From Pseudovibrio sp. Alg231-02 (GTDB lineage: Bacteria > Pseudomonadota > Alphaproteobacteria > Rhizobiales > Stappiaceae), in assembly GCF_900143565.1 (NCBI RefSeq), contig NZ_FREX01000001.1, positions 511,068 to 575,067 of the forward strand: 64,000 nucleotides of DNA. Direction: 5' to 3'. A program made the position numbers and the translations under genes. The notes below the pieces were generated by a model that made no database searches, was not told where the DNA came from, and saw only the letters and a list, made by a program, of their open reading frames with translations. Below are positions 51,543 to 59,678 of the stretch, piece by piece. Position 1 is the first letter of the stretch. Every line of letters starts with the position of its first letter.

Positions 51543-52494
51543 TGCGCCACCCTCCGGTGATGGAGGTAACGGTGATTTTGACAGAAGAGGCGTAAGGCGC
51601 TTCGAAAGGCCCGACCATCACATCAGCTGCAGGCTTGGTGATGATCACCTCCTCCACACCATCTACTTTCAATGCCGCAGCAAGAGTGGTGCGATAGAGC
51701 GGGCGACCTATGGCAAGGCGCGTTGAAATAAACTTTTGCAAGGTTGCTTGCGCTTGTTCTTCAACGATGGAAGCAGTTGAAGCTGACACAACTTGCAGCT
51801 CAGCTTCAACTTCATAGTGAACAGATGTCGCAGAGATAACCGTCAACTTGTCACCCACTGGCCTGCGCTTGTCTGATTTCAGGTTCCGATAAACGCTCTC
51901 CAACAGAGCATCACTCGCGACCCCGTCCCCAATTCTGGAAAGAACACAAATCACGGGCTCAGCAGGAGGAATTGGCGGGTCCAGATTGTCATCAGGCCCA
52001 TAAGGCACAACGTCCAGCACATCACCGGAGGCCTGCAAAGCCCAGTAGACGTATGCGCCTTCCGGCCCATAGGGAGAGTAGCTTTCCAGCACCAGCTGAA
52101 TGCGAGCCCTATAACTCTCGTCATCCTCATAAATGACGTTTTCAGGGTCACTGTCATCCAGAACCAAGCGGGCAACGCCCCGCCCTGCTCCGCGATGGTC
52201 AAGATCAGATCCTGTTGCCGTTGCAAGCAGAACTGATTTCACCGCCGCATTGATGCGCGCATTCATGTAAAGCTCGCGCGATGCTCCTGCCTCACTTAAA
52301 TAGCGGGCGGGCGATGCTGCAATGGAGCGCGCCAGTGCCATGATCTCATCAGCCTCAGCCTGTTCAAAGCGGCCATCACGCAAATGACGGTCCAGCTCAA
52401 CAAGGCGTGCTTCAAGCAAAGCATTATAGTCCAGTTCCACCACAGCGGAGGGTTCCGGCAGTGTCGCCAGATCAAGCGCAGCAAAGCGGCTCAT
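51535..52494 (-). CDS. J: Baseplate assembly protein J (P2 gpJ-like)
   Basis: 319 aa. The N-terminus FAALDLATLPEPSAVVELDY and the core LLATATGSDLDHRGAGRGVA are standard for gpJ, as are SYRARIQLVLESYSPYGPEG and AYVYWALQASGDVLDV. I chose ATG 52494, with AGGA before it. It overlaps gpI by eight bases. Confidence 0.92.
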   Translation of the reverse strand: MSRFAALDLATLPEPSAVVELDYNALLEARLVELDRHLRDGRFEQAEADEIMALARSIAASPARYLSEAGASRELYMNARINAAVKSVLLATATGSDLDHRGAGRGVARLVLDDSDPENVIYEDDESYRARIQLVLESYSPYGPEGAYVYWALQASGDVLDVVPYGPDDNLDPPIPPAEPVICVLSRIGDGVASDALLESVYRNLKSDKRRPVGDKLTVISATSVHYEVEAELQVVSASTASIVEEQAQATLQKFISTRLAIGRPLYRTTLAAALKVDGVEEVIITKPAADVMVGPFEAPYASSVKITVTSITGGWRNV

Positions 52495-52516
52495 GGTGTT
52501 ATCCTGATGTCGGGAG

Positions 52517-52891
52517 TTAAAGGCCAGAGATCGGCACAGATAAGGTTTGCTCTCCACCTTCCGGCGTGGTGTCGCCGTGATGGCCTCTTGGCAAATAAGT
52601 GCCAACCAGGTTCAAGAGGATCTTGCCAGGTTCAGCCTGTGATACGTTTAGGGAGCTTAAAGAAAACCTTGGCTCCCACTGCTCAAGGGCAGTTGCGACA
52701 GCTACAAACAACGCCAGAATGCCAGCATCATTGGAAGGCACATCCACCAGGCTTGGCAGGTCAGAACCAAACTCACGCAGAAAAACCCGCGTATTTTTTG
52801 GAGTTGAGAACAGCCGGTTGATGGACTGGACCACATGAGCCCAGCCAGAAACTTCCCCGCCCGTTGTCTCACTTAAGTCCTTACCGGCCAT
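52517..52891 (-). CDS. W: Baseplate protein W (gp25/lysozyme-like family)
   Basis: 124 aa. HVVQSINRLFSTPKNTRVFL and REFGSDLPSLVDVPSN are the gpW/gp25 signature that organises the baseplate wedge. The C-terminus is slightly longer than in P2. Position between V and J is as in P2. Confidence 0.9.
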   Translation of the reverse strand: MAGKDLSETTGGEVSGWAHVVQSINRLFSTPKNTRVFLREFGSDLPSLVDVPSNDAGILALFVAVATALEQWEPRFSLSSLNVSQAEPGKILLNLVGTYLPRGHHGDTTPEGGEQTLSVPISGL

Positions 52892-52894
52892 GTT

Positions 52895-53095
52895 CTAGCC
52901 AGCTCTTCGAGAGGTGGCCTTGCCTTTAGCAGGGGCCGGCTTCGTGGTCTTCGCGCTTACTTCTGCAAGCCGGCTACCAAGGGGCGGAAGATCAACTTGA
53001 GCCTGTTTTTCAAACAACTCAATTTCCTCGCCTTCCCGGCGATAGGTTCCATGCAAGAAGCCTGCACGCAAAACACGGTAGCGGTTTTTTTCCAT
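52895..53095 (-). CDS. Small phage protein, 66 aa
   Basis: MEKNRYRVLRAGFLHGTYRR then EGEEIELFEKQAQVDLPPLG, with a basic Pro/Ala tail. No family recognised; the beta-rich N-terminal half resembles small structural proteins found beside baseplate genes. GGAGG five bases before ATG 53095. It lies between V and W, where P2 has no gene. Confidence 0.65.
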   Translation of the reverse strand: MEKNRYRVLRAGFLHGTYRREGEEIELFEKQAQVDLPPLGSRLAEVSAKTTKPAPAKGKATSRRAG

Positions 53096-53107
53096 AGTAT
53101 CCTCCAA

Positions 53108-53722
53108 TTAGACAGGAGCCCCGGTCTTAGATGGACCAGGTGTCACTCCAGAATGAATGTGGGTGTGGTCTATTGTGGTGCCTTCCGACTTCACATAGCC
53201 GGAGTTCAAATCCACATCGCCTGCGGCCTCAATGCCTGAAGGCGTCAAGGTGATGGACGTACCAGCAACGCTGAAAGTCATCCGCCCATCAACCAAGGTA
53301 ATGGACGCATTCCCAACACTGAGCTGGAGTTTAGCGCCACCACTTGAAACGATAAATTTTGTAGCCCCAACCTGCGCCAGGACATGGTCGTCTCCTTTTG
53401 CGCTCGGTCTGGGATTGTCTTCACTTGGCAGCGCAGACCCAATGCGGGCATCGGTTAAATCACCGCTCTCACTGGTCAGTGATACTTGCTGACCAATCGA
53501 AGGCGGATTGTGGGTCTTATTGGCGCCGCTTGCCGGCTCGGTCCAGGGTAGCCAGCCCGTAAGCATGGGAGTATCTGAATCTGTCAGCCTGACCCGTGCT
53601 TTGCCTTTGGCCGCATCAACTTCAGAAATCACCCCTTCCCGCGTGCGCGAAGCAAGCCGCCGTTTGATCTCGGCAACCTCAAAATGCAGTTCAGCAATTA
53701 AGTCTGGCAGGTCCTGCGACAT
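53108..53722 (-). CDS. V: Baseplate assembly protein V, tail spike (P2 gpV-like)
   Basis: 204 aa. An N-terminal OB fold (REGVISEVDAAKGKARVRLT, then WLPWTEPASGANKTHNPPSI) is followed by a beta-helical spike region and the C-terminal TIDHTHIHSGVTPGPSKTGA, which holds the iron-binding HxH tip of gpV. It pierces the outer membrane. Confidence 0.92.
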   Translation of the reverse strand: MSQDLPDLIAELHFEVAEIKRRLASRTREGVISEVDAAKGKARVRLTDSDTPMLTGWLPWTEPASGANKTHNPPSIGQQVSLTSESGDLTDARIGSALPSEDNPRPSAKGDDHVLAQVGATKFIVSSGGAKLQLSVGNASITLVDGRMTFSVAGTSITLTPSGIEAAGDVDLNSGYVKSEGTTIDHTHIHSGVTPGPSKTGAPV

Positions 53723-53737
53723 TGCGCGTGCTCCAAG

Positions 53738-54526
53738 TTACGGGGAACCGGCGCTGAGTGTGCCTTCCGGTTGTTCGCTGGAAAATGTTGCTGAAGGATT
53801 GGTCTTGGAAGCGCTGGTCAGTTTCAGGGCATCCGCTTCAAGGCCAGATAGCCCATGAAGGAAGGAAAGCCGGTCATCCTGTTCCCGACCGTTCCAGGCA
53901 AGCAAACCTTGCAAGCGCTCACATTGTTCCGGATCACTTTCAGCAAGCTTGGCTAGAAACCGGCTCCAAATCCCGGCCTCAGGCAGTGCTGCTCCTGGAA
54001 CAGGATCTGCAACCAGCTCAACGGTTAGCCGCAACTGACCACTCACCAACCGCACCCCATCGCGGGCATTGCCATGGCGCAGCTCTTCACAAGCTCGAAA
54101 GTCTGGAGCAAATCCCTTAAGCAGCTCAGACCAAGGGTTTTGAGGATCAAGAAGAGCGAACTTGATTTGCCGCGTTAAGGCATCAAGAAAGAACTCAAAG
54201 TTGGGACTTGTTGCAGGCACTTCCAGCCCAACGACAACACTCTCACCCTTCTCGTTGGTCTGGGTCATCGCAGCTGTAATACCGAAATTAAAAACCAGAT
54301 CCAGGTGACCATTTACGCGCAGCGAGCGACCACCCAACTCGCCCGAATTAGAAACATCCGTGTAAACGGCAATAAACGGCCCTTCCTCATCGGTGCGCAA
54401 ACTTCCATCACTACTCACCTGAAGCGCCGCCACCTTGCTATCAAGGATGTTGGCACCAACTAGTGTTCCTGCTGTTTTTAACGCCTCCACGGCGCAGTGA
54501 CGCAATGCAATACGGGCAAGCGACAT
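53738..54526 (-). CDS. Phage structural protein, 262 aa, probable tail terminator/neck
   Basis: No family recognised with certainty. It begins MSLARIALRHCAVEALKTAG, and VAALQVSSDGSLRTDEEGPF IAVYTD follows, a style of tail-completion or neck proteins of lambda-head phages. It is alpha/beta in composition. It lies between the head-joining gene and gpV, where tail-terminator genes occur. Stop and start overlap the neighbour by one base. Confidence 0.55.
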   Translation of the reverse strand: MSLARIALRHCAVEALKTAGTLVGANILDSKVAALQVSSDGSLRTDEEGPFIAVYTDVSNSGELGGRSLRVNGHLDLVFNFGITAAMTQTNEKGESVVVGLEVPATSPNFEFFLDALTRQIKFALLDPQNPWSELLKGFAPDFRACEELRHGNARDGVRLVSGQLRLTVELVADPVPGAALPEAGIWSRFLAKLAESDPEQCERLQGLLAWNGREQDDRLSFLHGLSGLEADALKLTSASKTNPSATFSSEQPEGTLSAGSP

Positions 54527-54900
54527 TAGGCTTCTCCGAGTTCAAGAATAATGCGGGAGGCACCGCGATCAGAGACATCAAGGACTTCAAACCACGGGAG
54601 GCCAGCGCGGGAAAGTGCTTGCACCTTGTCCCCACTCTTTGGCACCGGCCCGTCATAGTCAGAGCGGGAAAGCTCCAAAAAAGATGGCTCTGCAGAAAGG
54701 CTGGTGCGCTCTTTTTTCGATCCCTTAGCAAGATTGAACGCATGCCCTGCACCACAGCGCAAAACCGCATTCACCGCCGTATTTTCGCGGGTAGGATCGC
54801 TGCGCTGTTCACCGTCAAGGAAAGCCAGCAAAACCGGCTCTCCCATGACGTCATCCACCTCTTCGGTGAGTTCAGCCCGAAGGTCATCAAGCTCAGACAT
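54526..54900 (-). CDS. Head-tail joining protein, lambda FII/Gifsy-2-like
   Basis: 124 aa. Acidic N-terminal helix (MSELDDLRAELTEEVDDVMG), then a beta-rich part with KSGDKVQALSRAGLPWFEVL and DVSDRGASRIILELGEA, which fits the FII-type connector fold (residues for a small barrel). The identification is by position and pattern. Directly follows the 104-aa gene. Confidence 0.55.
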   Translation of the reverse strand: MSELDDLRAELTEEVDDVMGEPVLLAFLDGEQRSDPTRENTAVNAVLRCGAGHAFNLAKGSKKERTSLSAEPSFLELSRSDYDGPVPKSGDKVQALSRAGLPWFEVLDVSDRGASRIILELGEA

Positions 54901-54902
54901 GA

Positions 54903-55217
54903 TCAGGCATCACTAACTCCGCTGGTGCCAGTCTGGTCCTCAGGCTTCGAGCCACCAGAACCATCACCGGCACCAGTGCCAGTAGACAGGACCTGAGCTG
55001 ACTTGCCGTTCTGAGAACCAGAGTTTACAGGAGCTTCCTGCGACTTCTTCGTCTTCTCAGGCACATAAGCAAAACCCTCTGCAATCAAGTGATCGGCATA
55101 GCCTTCGGGCGCAAGAAAGGGTTTGTCGCGATCCTGGCGAAAGTCTTCATCCTTCCCCATTGATTTGCCGCTCAAAACGCTAGAGCTATAAAGAGAAATT
55201 CTCTTCTTCTTCGACAT
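54903..55217 (-). CDS. Small head-region protein, 104 aa, FI-like position
   Basis: An N-terminal basic stretch (MSKKKRISLYSSSVLSGKSM) and LAPEGYADHLIAEGFAYVPE, then a Ser/Gly/Thr-rich disordered tail. No family recognised. Placed between the major capsid and head-tail joining genes, as lambda gpFI. GGAG seven bases before ATG 55217. Confidence 0.6.
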   Translation of the reverse strand: MSKKKRISLYSSSVLSGKSMGKDEDFRQDRDKPFLAPEGYADHLIAEGFAYVPEKTKKSQEAPVNSGSQNGKSAQVLSTGTGAGDGSGGSKPEDQTGTSGVSDA

Positions 55218-55289
55218 CGACGTACTCCAAAAGCCCGGCGACAAAACATTGCCGCCAGACCTTTCAATGAGATGTTGTTAGGAGGAGTT

Positions 55290-56300
55290 TTACAGCGTCA
55301 GCTTTCGAAGGGCTGCCGGCTGAGTACAAAGCGAAATAGCGTTGGTCTGCACTTCCAGAGACACCCCTTTTCCATTTGCCTGCGGATACTGTTTCGCATA
55401 GCGCGGCAAGCCAGGAGTGTTCACGGTCTCAATATAGTCAGCTGGTGCGAACCGCGTGATAAACAGCCCAGGAACTCCAACGGGCACAACCCGTGCCTCA
55501 TTATGAGCAATATAGGCCCCACCTGCATTGGTACTGGCGCCAGCTCCTGTCTTATATCGCTCAAACGTGAAGCTGCCGACTGTAAAGGTGTCAGGCACTG
55601 CCTCGCGAAGCTGAGCTGCGCCTGCTGTCGCCAGGAACGTTTCGCGGATACGCTTGTGACCCCAGAGTTTCAGATGAAACTCACGACCAGTGTAGACGTG
55701 AAAACCGTCATAAAACGCGTCCAGACTGTCTTCAATTGAATGCTGAACATCAGTGGCGAGAAGCTCATCCACCTTGGCATCTTCATTTCCCAGATCTAGC
55801 GAAATTGATGCGGGGATAGCAATATCAAAACGCGCGTAAAGGTCATGAAGAGTTGTCCCGGATCTGGATTTAACCAGACCCTTAATCGCACCGACACGCT
55901 GATGCTCGATCGTCATATCGCAATCAGCAAGGTGACGATCCATCTTAGATGTCACCCGGTCCAGAACCTGCTCAACTTCGTTTTCACTGCCAAAGGCGCG
56001 AACGTTCTGAACTTCATCAGCCTTCACGGCATCATCACGCTGATAATGGTCGACCTCAAATGGGATCAACTTGCGCTCATCATCTCCGGTCGTCTCACCA
56101 GCTCCACCACGTGCAGTTGGCTCAATAAGCCCCAGTTTCCCATCTTTCAGTTCAACTGAAACCATCGTGGTCGTTACACTATCTTCCTCAAACAGACCAG
56201 ATTTACTGATCTGCCCAGGTCGATAGGGCATCTGGTTTACAGTTGCAGTCAGGCTTTGAACCGAGAAAGCATCATCGTTAAAAATATCTAGTCCTGGCAT
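55290..56300 (-). CDS. Major capsid protein (lambda gpE-like)
   Basis: 336 aa. MPGLDIFNDDAFSVQSLTAT and VNQMPYRPGQISKSGLFEED are the gpE-type HK97-fold start; FEVDHYQRDDAVKADEVQNV and the C-terminal GVSLEVQTNAISLCTQPAAL continue the match. It follows a decoration protein and ClpP-like protease, the lambda order C-D-E. It forms the icosahedral head. Confidence 0.93.
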   Translation of the reverse strand: MPGLDIFNDDAFSVQSLTATVNQMPYRPGQISKSGLFEEDSVTTTMVSVELKDGKLGLIEPTARGGAGETTGDDERKLIPFEVDHYQRDDAVKADEVQNVRAFGSENEVEQVLDRVTSKMDRHLADCDMTIEHQRVGAIKGLVKSRSGTTLHDLYARFDIAIPASISLDLGNEDAKVDELLATDVQHSIEDSLDAFYDGFHVYTGREFHLKLWGHKRIRETFLATAGAAQLREAVPDTFTVGSFTFERYKTGAGASTNAGGAYIAHNEARVVPVGVPGLFITRFAPADYIETVNTPGLPRYAKQYPQANGKGVSLEVQTNAISLCTQPAALRKLTL

Positions 56301-56311
56301 ATTCGCTGCTC

Positions 56312-56692
56312 CTATCGAACTTTAATGAAGGCAGCAGCCAGCTGCTCACGTTTAGCGGAAATCTTTGCGGCATCATCAACACTGCCGTCAAAAATCAGCA
56401 GGTCAGACTTCACCTCAGCTAAACCATTGACCACCAAGGCATCTGTTGGACCTGACGCAGTAGCTGTTCTAACTGCCAGAATGGCCGTTGCTGTTTCAGC
56501 GCCTTCCTTCCCGGCTTCTTCAGCTGCCGGTGACATGACGTACTCACCATTTGCAGTAACCTTGCCAAGCACTGTTCCAGCTTCCAAAGTGTCCTGCCCT
56601 TCGGCAAGAGTGACCGTATCCGTACTCAAATTCCCATGAGCGACGGACAGCAAAAAGGCCCAATTACGGGCCCCTTGAACTTTTGTTTCCAT
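56312..56692 (-). CDS. Head decoration protein (lambda gpD-like)
   Basis: 126 aa. VTLAEGQDTLEAGTVLGKVT and ATAILAVRTATASGPTDALV are the gpD fold; FDGSVDDAAKISAKREQLAA ends it. The ATG at 56692 is chosen with AGGA nine bases upstream, rather than the TTG at 56701. It stabilises the expanded capsid. Confidence 0.88.
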   Translation of the reverse strand: METKVQGARNWAFLLSVAHGNLSTDTVTLAEGQDTLEAGTVLGKVTANGEYVMSPAAEEAGKEGAETATAILAVRTATASGPTDALVVNGLAEVKSDLLIFDGSVDDAAKISAKREQLAAAFIKVR

Positions 56693-56703
56693 GTCGGGCA
56701 ATC

Positions 56704-57768
56704 CTATGCCTGTTTGCGAGCAGCAAAAATGTCGGCGCGGTTGAGAGATGCGGTTGTCGTGGTCTTTTGCGAGCCATAGTTACTGGCTTGATTGCTTGAA
56801 CGGAGCCGCTCTTGCTCATAGGCACTTGCCTGGGTGTTGGGCACATCACCTTCAGGCTTTTCAGTTCCTTCCGTTTTAGCAGCCTTGGCAAGCACCTTTT
56901 GAGCCTCCTCAAAGCTCGTTGAAGTCTCAAACGCGAGGTACTTTGCAAGTTCAGTGCGGCCAGTAGCTTCCTCGCAGTTGAGGATCTTACCGATGCGCTC
57001 ACGCTCTGCTGTTTGAGCATCATCAGTATTGGCCTGCGTTTGGTCTGTCGTAGAGTTGGCGGAGTCGGCACCCGCCGCAGGTTGTGTCGTCATAGGCTGT
57101 ATCTCCTGATTGACAGTCTGTTGTGCGACGGATGCCGCTGGAGAGCGCTGTGCCTCAGTGCTCCAGTTCATGTTTTTTGAGAGATTTTTCAGCTCTTCGG
57201 GGGCATTGCGATATAGGCAATAATTGAAAGGCGCATAGTCTTCAGCCAGGTTGCCTTCAGCAGATGATGCAAACCCCAACTCCACTGCTTCCTTGCCATT
57301 CATCCATGTCTCGGCTTCCATTAAGACAAGGATTTCTTCTTGGGTTTTACCTGTCCTTGCAGCATAAATTGCGGCAATAGCAGCTGCATCTTTTTCCAGC
57401 TTATCCGCGCGATCACGAAAAGCCTTGGCATTCCCCTCGCCCCAGCTCCAGGGCTCATGAACCATCATCTCCGCACCAGTACGAATGACAATCTCATCAC
57501 CAGCCATTGCAATTATAGAGGCTGCAGAAGCGGCCATTGCCTCGACATAAATGGTGACCTTGCCTTTGTGGTCTCTCAGAGCGTTGAAACACCCATTCCC
57601 CTCGCGAACATAGCCACCGCCCGAGTTTATGCGAACAGTTATCGGATTGTCGCCTCCATGGTGCGCAAGTGCTTTCCTTACTTCAGCAGAGGTAAAGTAA
57701 TCCCCCCAACCAAAGGCGCCCACGTCCCCGTAAAGGAGAAGCTCGCCCCCGTGATAAATATCAGGCAT
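56704..57768 (-). CDS. Head maturation protease, ClpP-like, with scaffold C-terminus
   Basis: 354 aa. The ClpP-type protease domain (residues 1-170) shows VRINSGGGYVREGNG, YVEAMAASAASIIAMAGDEI (nucleophile Ser81) and MMVHEPWSWGEGNA (His104). Residues 190-354 are Gln/Thr/Ala-rich and helical, probably a fused scaffold that is cleaved on maturation. A second, internal scaffold product starting at ATG is possible, as with lambda C/Nu3. Confidence 0.9.
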   Translation of the reverse strand: MPDIYHGGELLLYGDVGAFGWGDYFTSAEVRKALAHHGGDNPITVRINSGGGYVREGNGCFNALRDHKGKVTIYVEAMAASAASIIAMAGDEIVIRTGAEMMVHEPWSWGEGNAKAFRDRADKLEKDAAAIAAIYAARTGKTQEEILVLMEAETWMNGKEAVELGFASSAEGNLAEDYAPFNYCLYRNAPEELKNLSKNMNWSTEAQRSPAASVAQQTVNQEIQPMTTQPAAGADSANSTTDQTQANTDDAQTAERERIGKILNCEEATGRTELAKYLAFETSTSFEEAQKVLAKAAKTEGTEKPEGDVPNTQASAYEQERLRSSNQASNYGSQKTTTTASLNRADIFAARKQA

Positions 57769-57793
57769 TTTTGAAAATCCTTAAAAGTTGAGT

Positions 57794-58054
57794 TCAGCAC
57801 CAGCGAACTGAGCGAGCCCGGCGGCGAACCTTGCCGCCCGCTGCAAGGCTGCATTTGGCCTCATACTGAGCAATGAGCTTTTGCAACGCTGGTAGATTAG
57901 CGGCTGAATAAGTCACTTCATCCCGCCCGAAGCGGACGGTCTCCCGGCGACCACCAGCAGCAACAACAAGCTCAATTTTGCGAAGAGCCGTTGCAACGTC
58001 ACAAGGCTGATTGATGGAAACCATGTCAGAACCGATTTTGACCTGATCACTCAT
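57794..58054 (-). CDS. Head-tail joining protein W-like (lambda gpW)
   Basis: 86 aa. ALRKIELVVAAGGRRETVRF and GRDEVTYSAANLPALQKLIA, then QYEAKC, are the gpW-family pattern (helix, beta hairpin, helix). The start overlaps the portal gene stop by eight bases. In lambda gpW lies between terL and portal; here it is after the portal, a small rearrangement. Confidence 0.75.
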   Translation of the reverse strand: MSDQVKIGSDMVSINQPCDVATALRKIELVVAAGGRRETVRFGRDEVTYSAANLPALQKLIAQYEAKCSLAAGGKVRRRARSVRWC

Positions 58055-59678
58055 CGGTTGCCCCTTGCGTTTCGTCACGGCTGACTTCCGCTACCTGCGA
58101 AGTCTTTGGCTCATAGGGTGAGCGCATGCCCGCATCCAGATATCGCCGGTGCTCGGAAAGGCGCTGTTCAAACAGCTCCTCCTCGTCGATGCCCATTTCA
58201 GAGCATTCATGAGCAAGGGATGACGTGCCATTCTCCAATCGTGTGCTGGACGCCTTCGCGCTTTTTGCATCATCTGCCGTTGGCTTGGCTGGGCCTTGCC
58301 ATTGAGCCCAGGATGCTTCCTCACGCAATGCAGAATAGGCTTCATATCCGCCCTTGAACGGGATACGCCCCTCACCCACTTCTTCATCAAGCCAGCTTTC
58401 GTAAACAGCCTGATAAGTTGGAGCAGCAATGCGCTCTCGCCGCCTGGTCACAACCGGCCAAATGCTCGCATTTTCCATCCGAACACTGGAGTAAGTGGCG
58501 TTGGAATAATCCATGGTTAAGCCGCCATAGGTGATCCCGATCGCCCGCGCCATTTCCCGCCCAAGTGAACCTGAGAACGGCAAGTAATGAGGCCCTGGCG
58601 TGCCAGCCGTTTTGATTTCAAAATCTTCACCCGGCGCAATATGTGACACTGTTGGATCACTCCCCAAACTCACAGAGCTTTCAGCGGACTTATCCAAGGC
58701 GCCAAGGAGATAATCAGAAAAGGATTCTTTAAACTCCTTGCCTGCATCTGTGTCCTGCATTGCATCAATTGCAGCAAAAGCTTCTTCTGATGGCAGCTCG
58801 CTTTTCAAAACAGCGGCAAACAAGGTTTGCAGGATCGCGGTTTGCAGCGTGGCATCTTCAAGCATCTCGTGCTGGATATGCTTTCTAAAGGCAGAGGCCA
58901 AAACGGAAATCCCACGCACGTCACTTGCGCATGTGGGATCAAAGATATGCAGGACCTGAGCACGTCCAGCCAGATCGCGGGCGCTATATCTTGTTTTAAC
59001 TGTTTGACCGTTTCTCGCCTCTTCAATCAGATAGGAAATCGGGCGACCATTCTCATCATGATAGACACCTTGGAACAGACGTTCATGCTCCAGTGTGTCC
59101 TGAACCAGCTTTTGCGGAGAGAACAAGCAAAGCTTTGTTCCAGCCTTTATGCCGTAACGAGCCCGCTGAGCACTGCCCATATAGTCCAGCATGCCCGTCA
59201 CTTCGCCAAAGGTGATGTAATCGCGCAAAGAACAGTCAACCAGTTGAGGTAAGGTGAACTTGCCGCGCATGTCGCATTCAGCCTGGTCCCAGGCAAAACG
59301 CTTCCAGCGCTGTTTAACAATCCGGCACCATTCAGCCGTTTCCTGCGCATCATAGCCCGCAGCACTTAAATCCGGCTTTGGATTGAGCAGCAACTCAGAG
59401 CCAACAGTGTCCGCAATCACCTGATCAACGGCGCCTTTAAGCCGTCCTGAGTTTTGAATGATGTCTCGCGCTAGCCCGGCGCAGCGGCGCCAGGACAAAC
59501 GAATATCATCCCGGCTGTTTGTGAGCGGTGCAGGACGTGTTGCCAGAACCCTGGACCGGGTATCGCGCAGATATCGGTTGAGGCTGCGCACTACAACTTG
59601 CCCTGCTCCCTTCTCAGTTGGAACAGGTTTGTCGCCCCGGTTAAGCAACCGACCAAGCGCTTTTAACGGTTTCGCCAT
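58047..59678 (-). CDS. Portal protein (lambda gpB family)
   Basis: 543 aa. LSWRRCAGLARDIIQNSGRL, IKAGTKLCLFSPQKLVQDTL, GRAQVLHIFDPTCASDVRGI and LAGVTYGGLTMDYSNATYSS-like blocks match lambda-type portals. It forms the dodecameric DNA gate at the head vertex. Overlaps the terL gene by 16 bases. Confidence 0.92.
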   Translation of the reverse strand: MAKPLKALGRLLNRGDKPVPTEKGAGQVVVRSLNRYLRDTRSRVLATRPAPLTNSRDDIRLSWRRCAGLARDIIQNSGRLKGAVDQVIADTVGSELLLNPKPDLSAAGYDAQETAEWCRIVKQRWKRFAWDQAECDMRGKFTLPQLVDCSLRDYITFGEVTGMLDYMGSAQRARYGIKAGTKLCLFSPQKLVQDTLEHERLFQGVYHDENGRPISYLIEEARNGQTVKTRYSARDLAGRAQVLHIFDPTCASDVRGISVLASAFRKHIQHEMLEDATLQTAILQTLFAAVLKSELPSEEAFAAIDAMQDTDAGKEFKESFSDYLLGALDKSAESSVSLGSDPTVSHIAPGEDFEIKTAGTPGPHYLPFSGSLGREMARAIGITYGGLTMDYSNATYSSVRMENASIWPVVTRRRERIAAPTYQAVYESWLDEEVGEGRIPFKGGYEAYSALREEASWAQWQGPAKPTADDAKSAKASSTRLENGTSSLAHECSEMGIDEEELFEQRLSEHRRYLDAGMRSPYEPKTSQVAEVSRDETQGATDE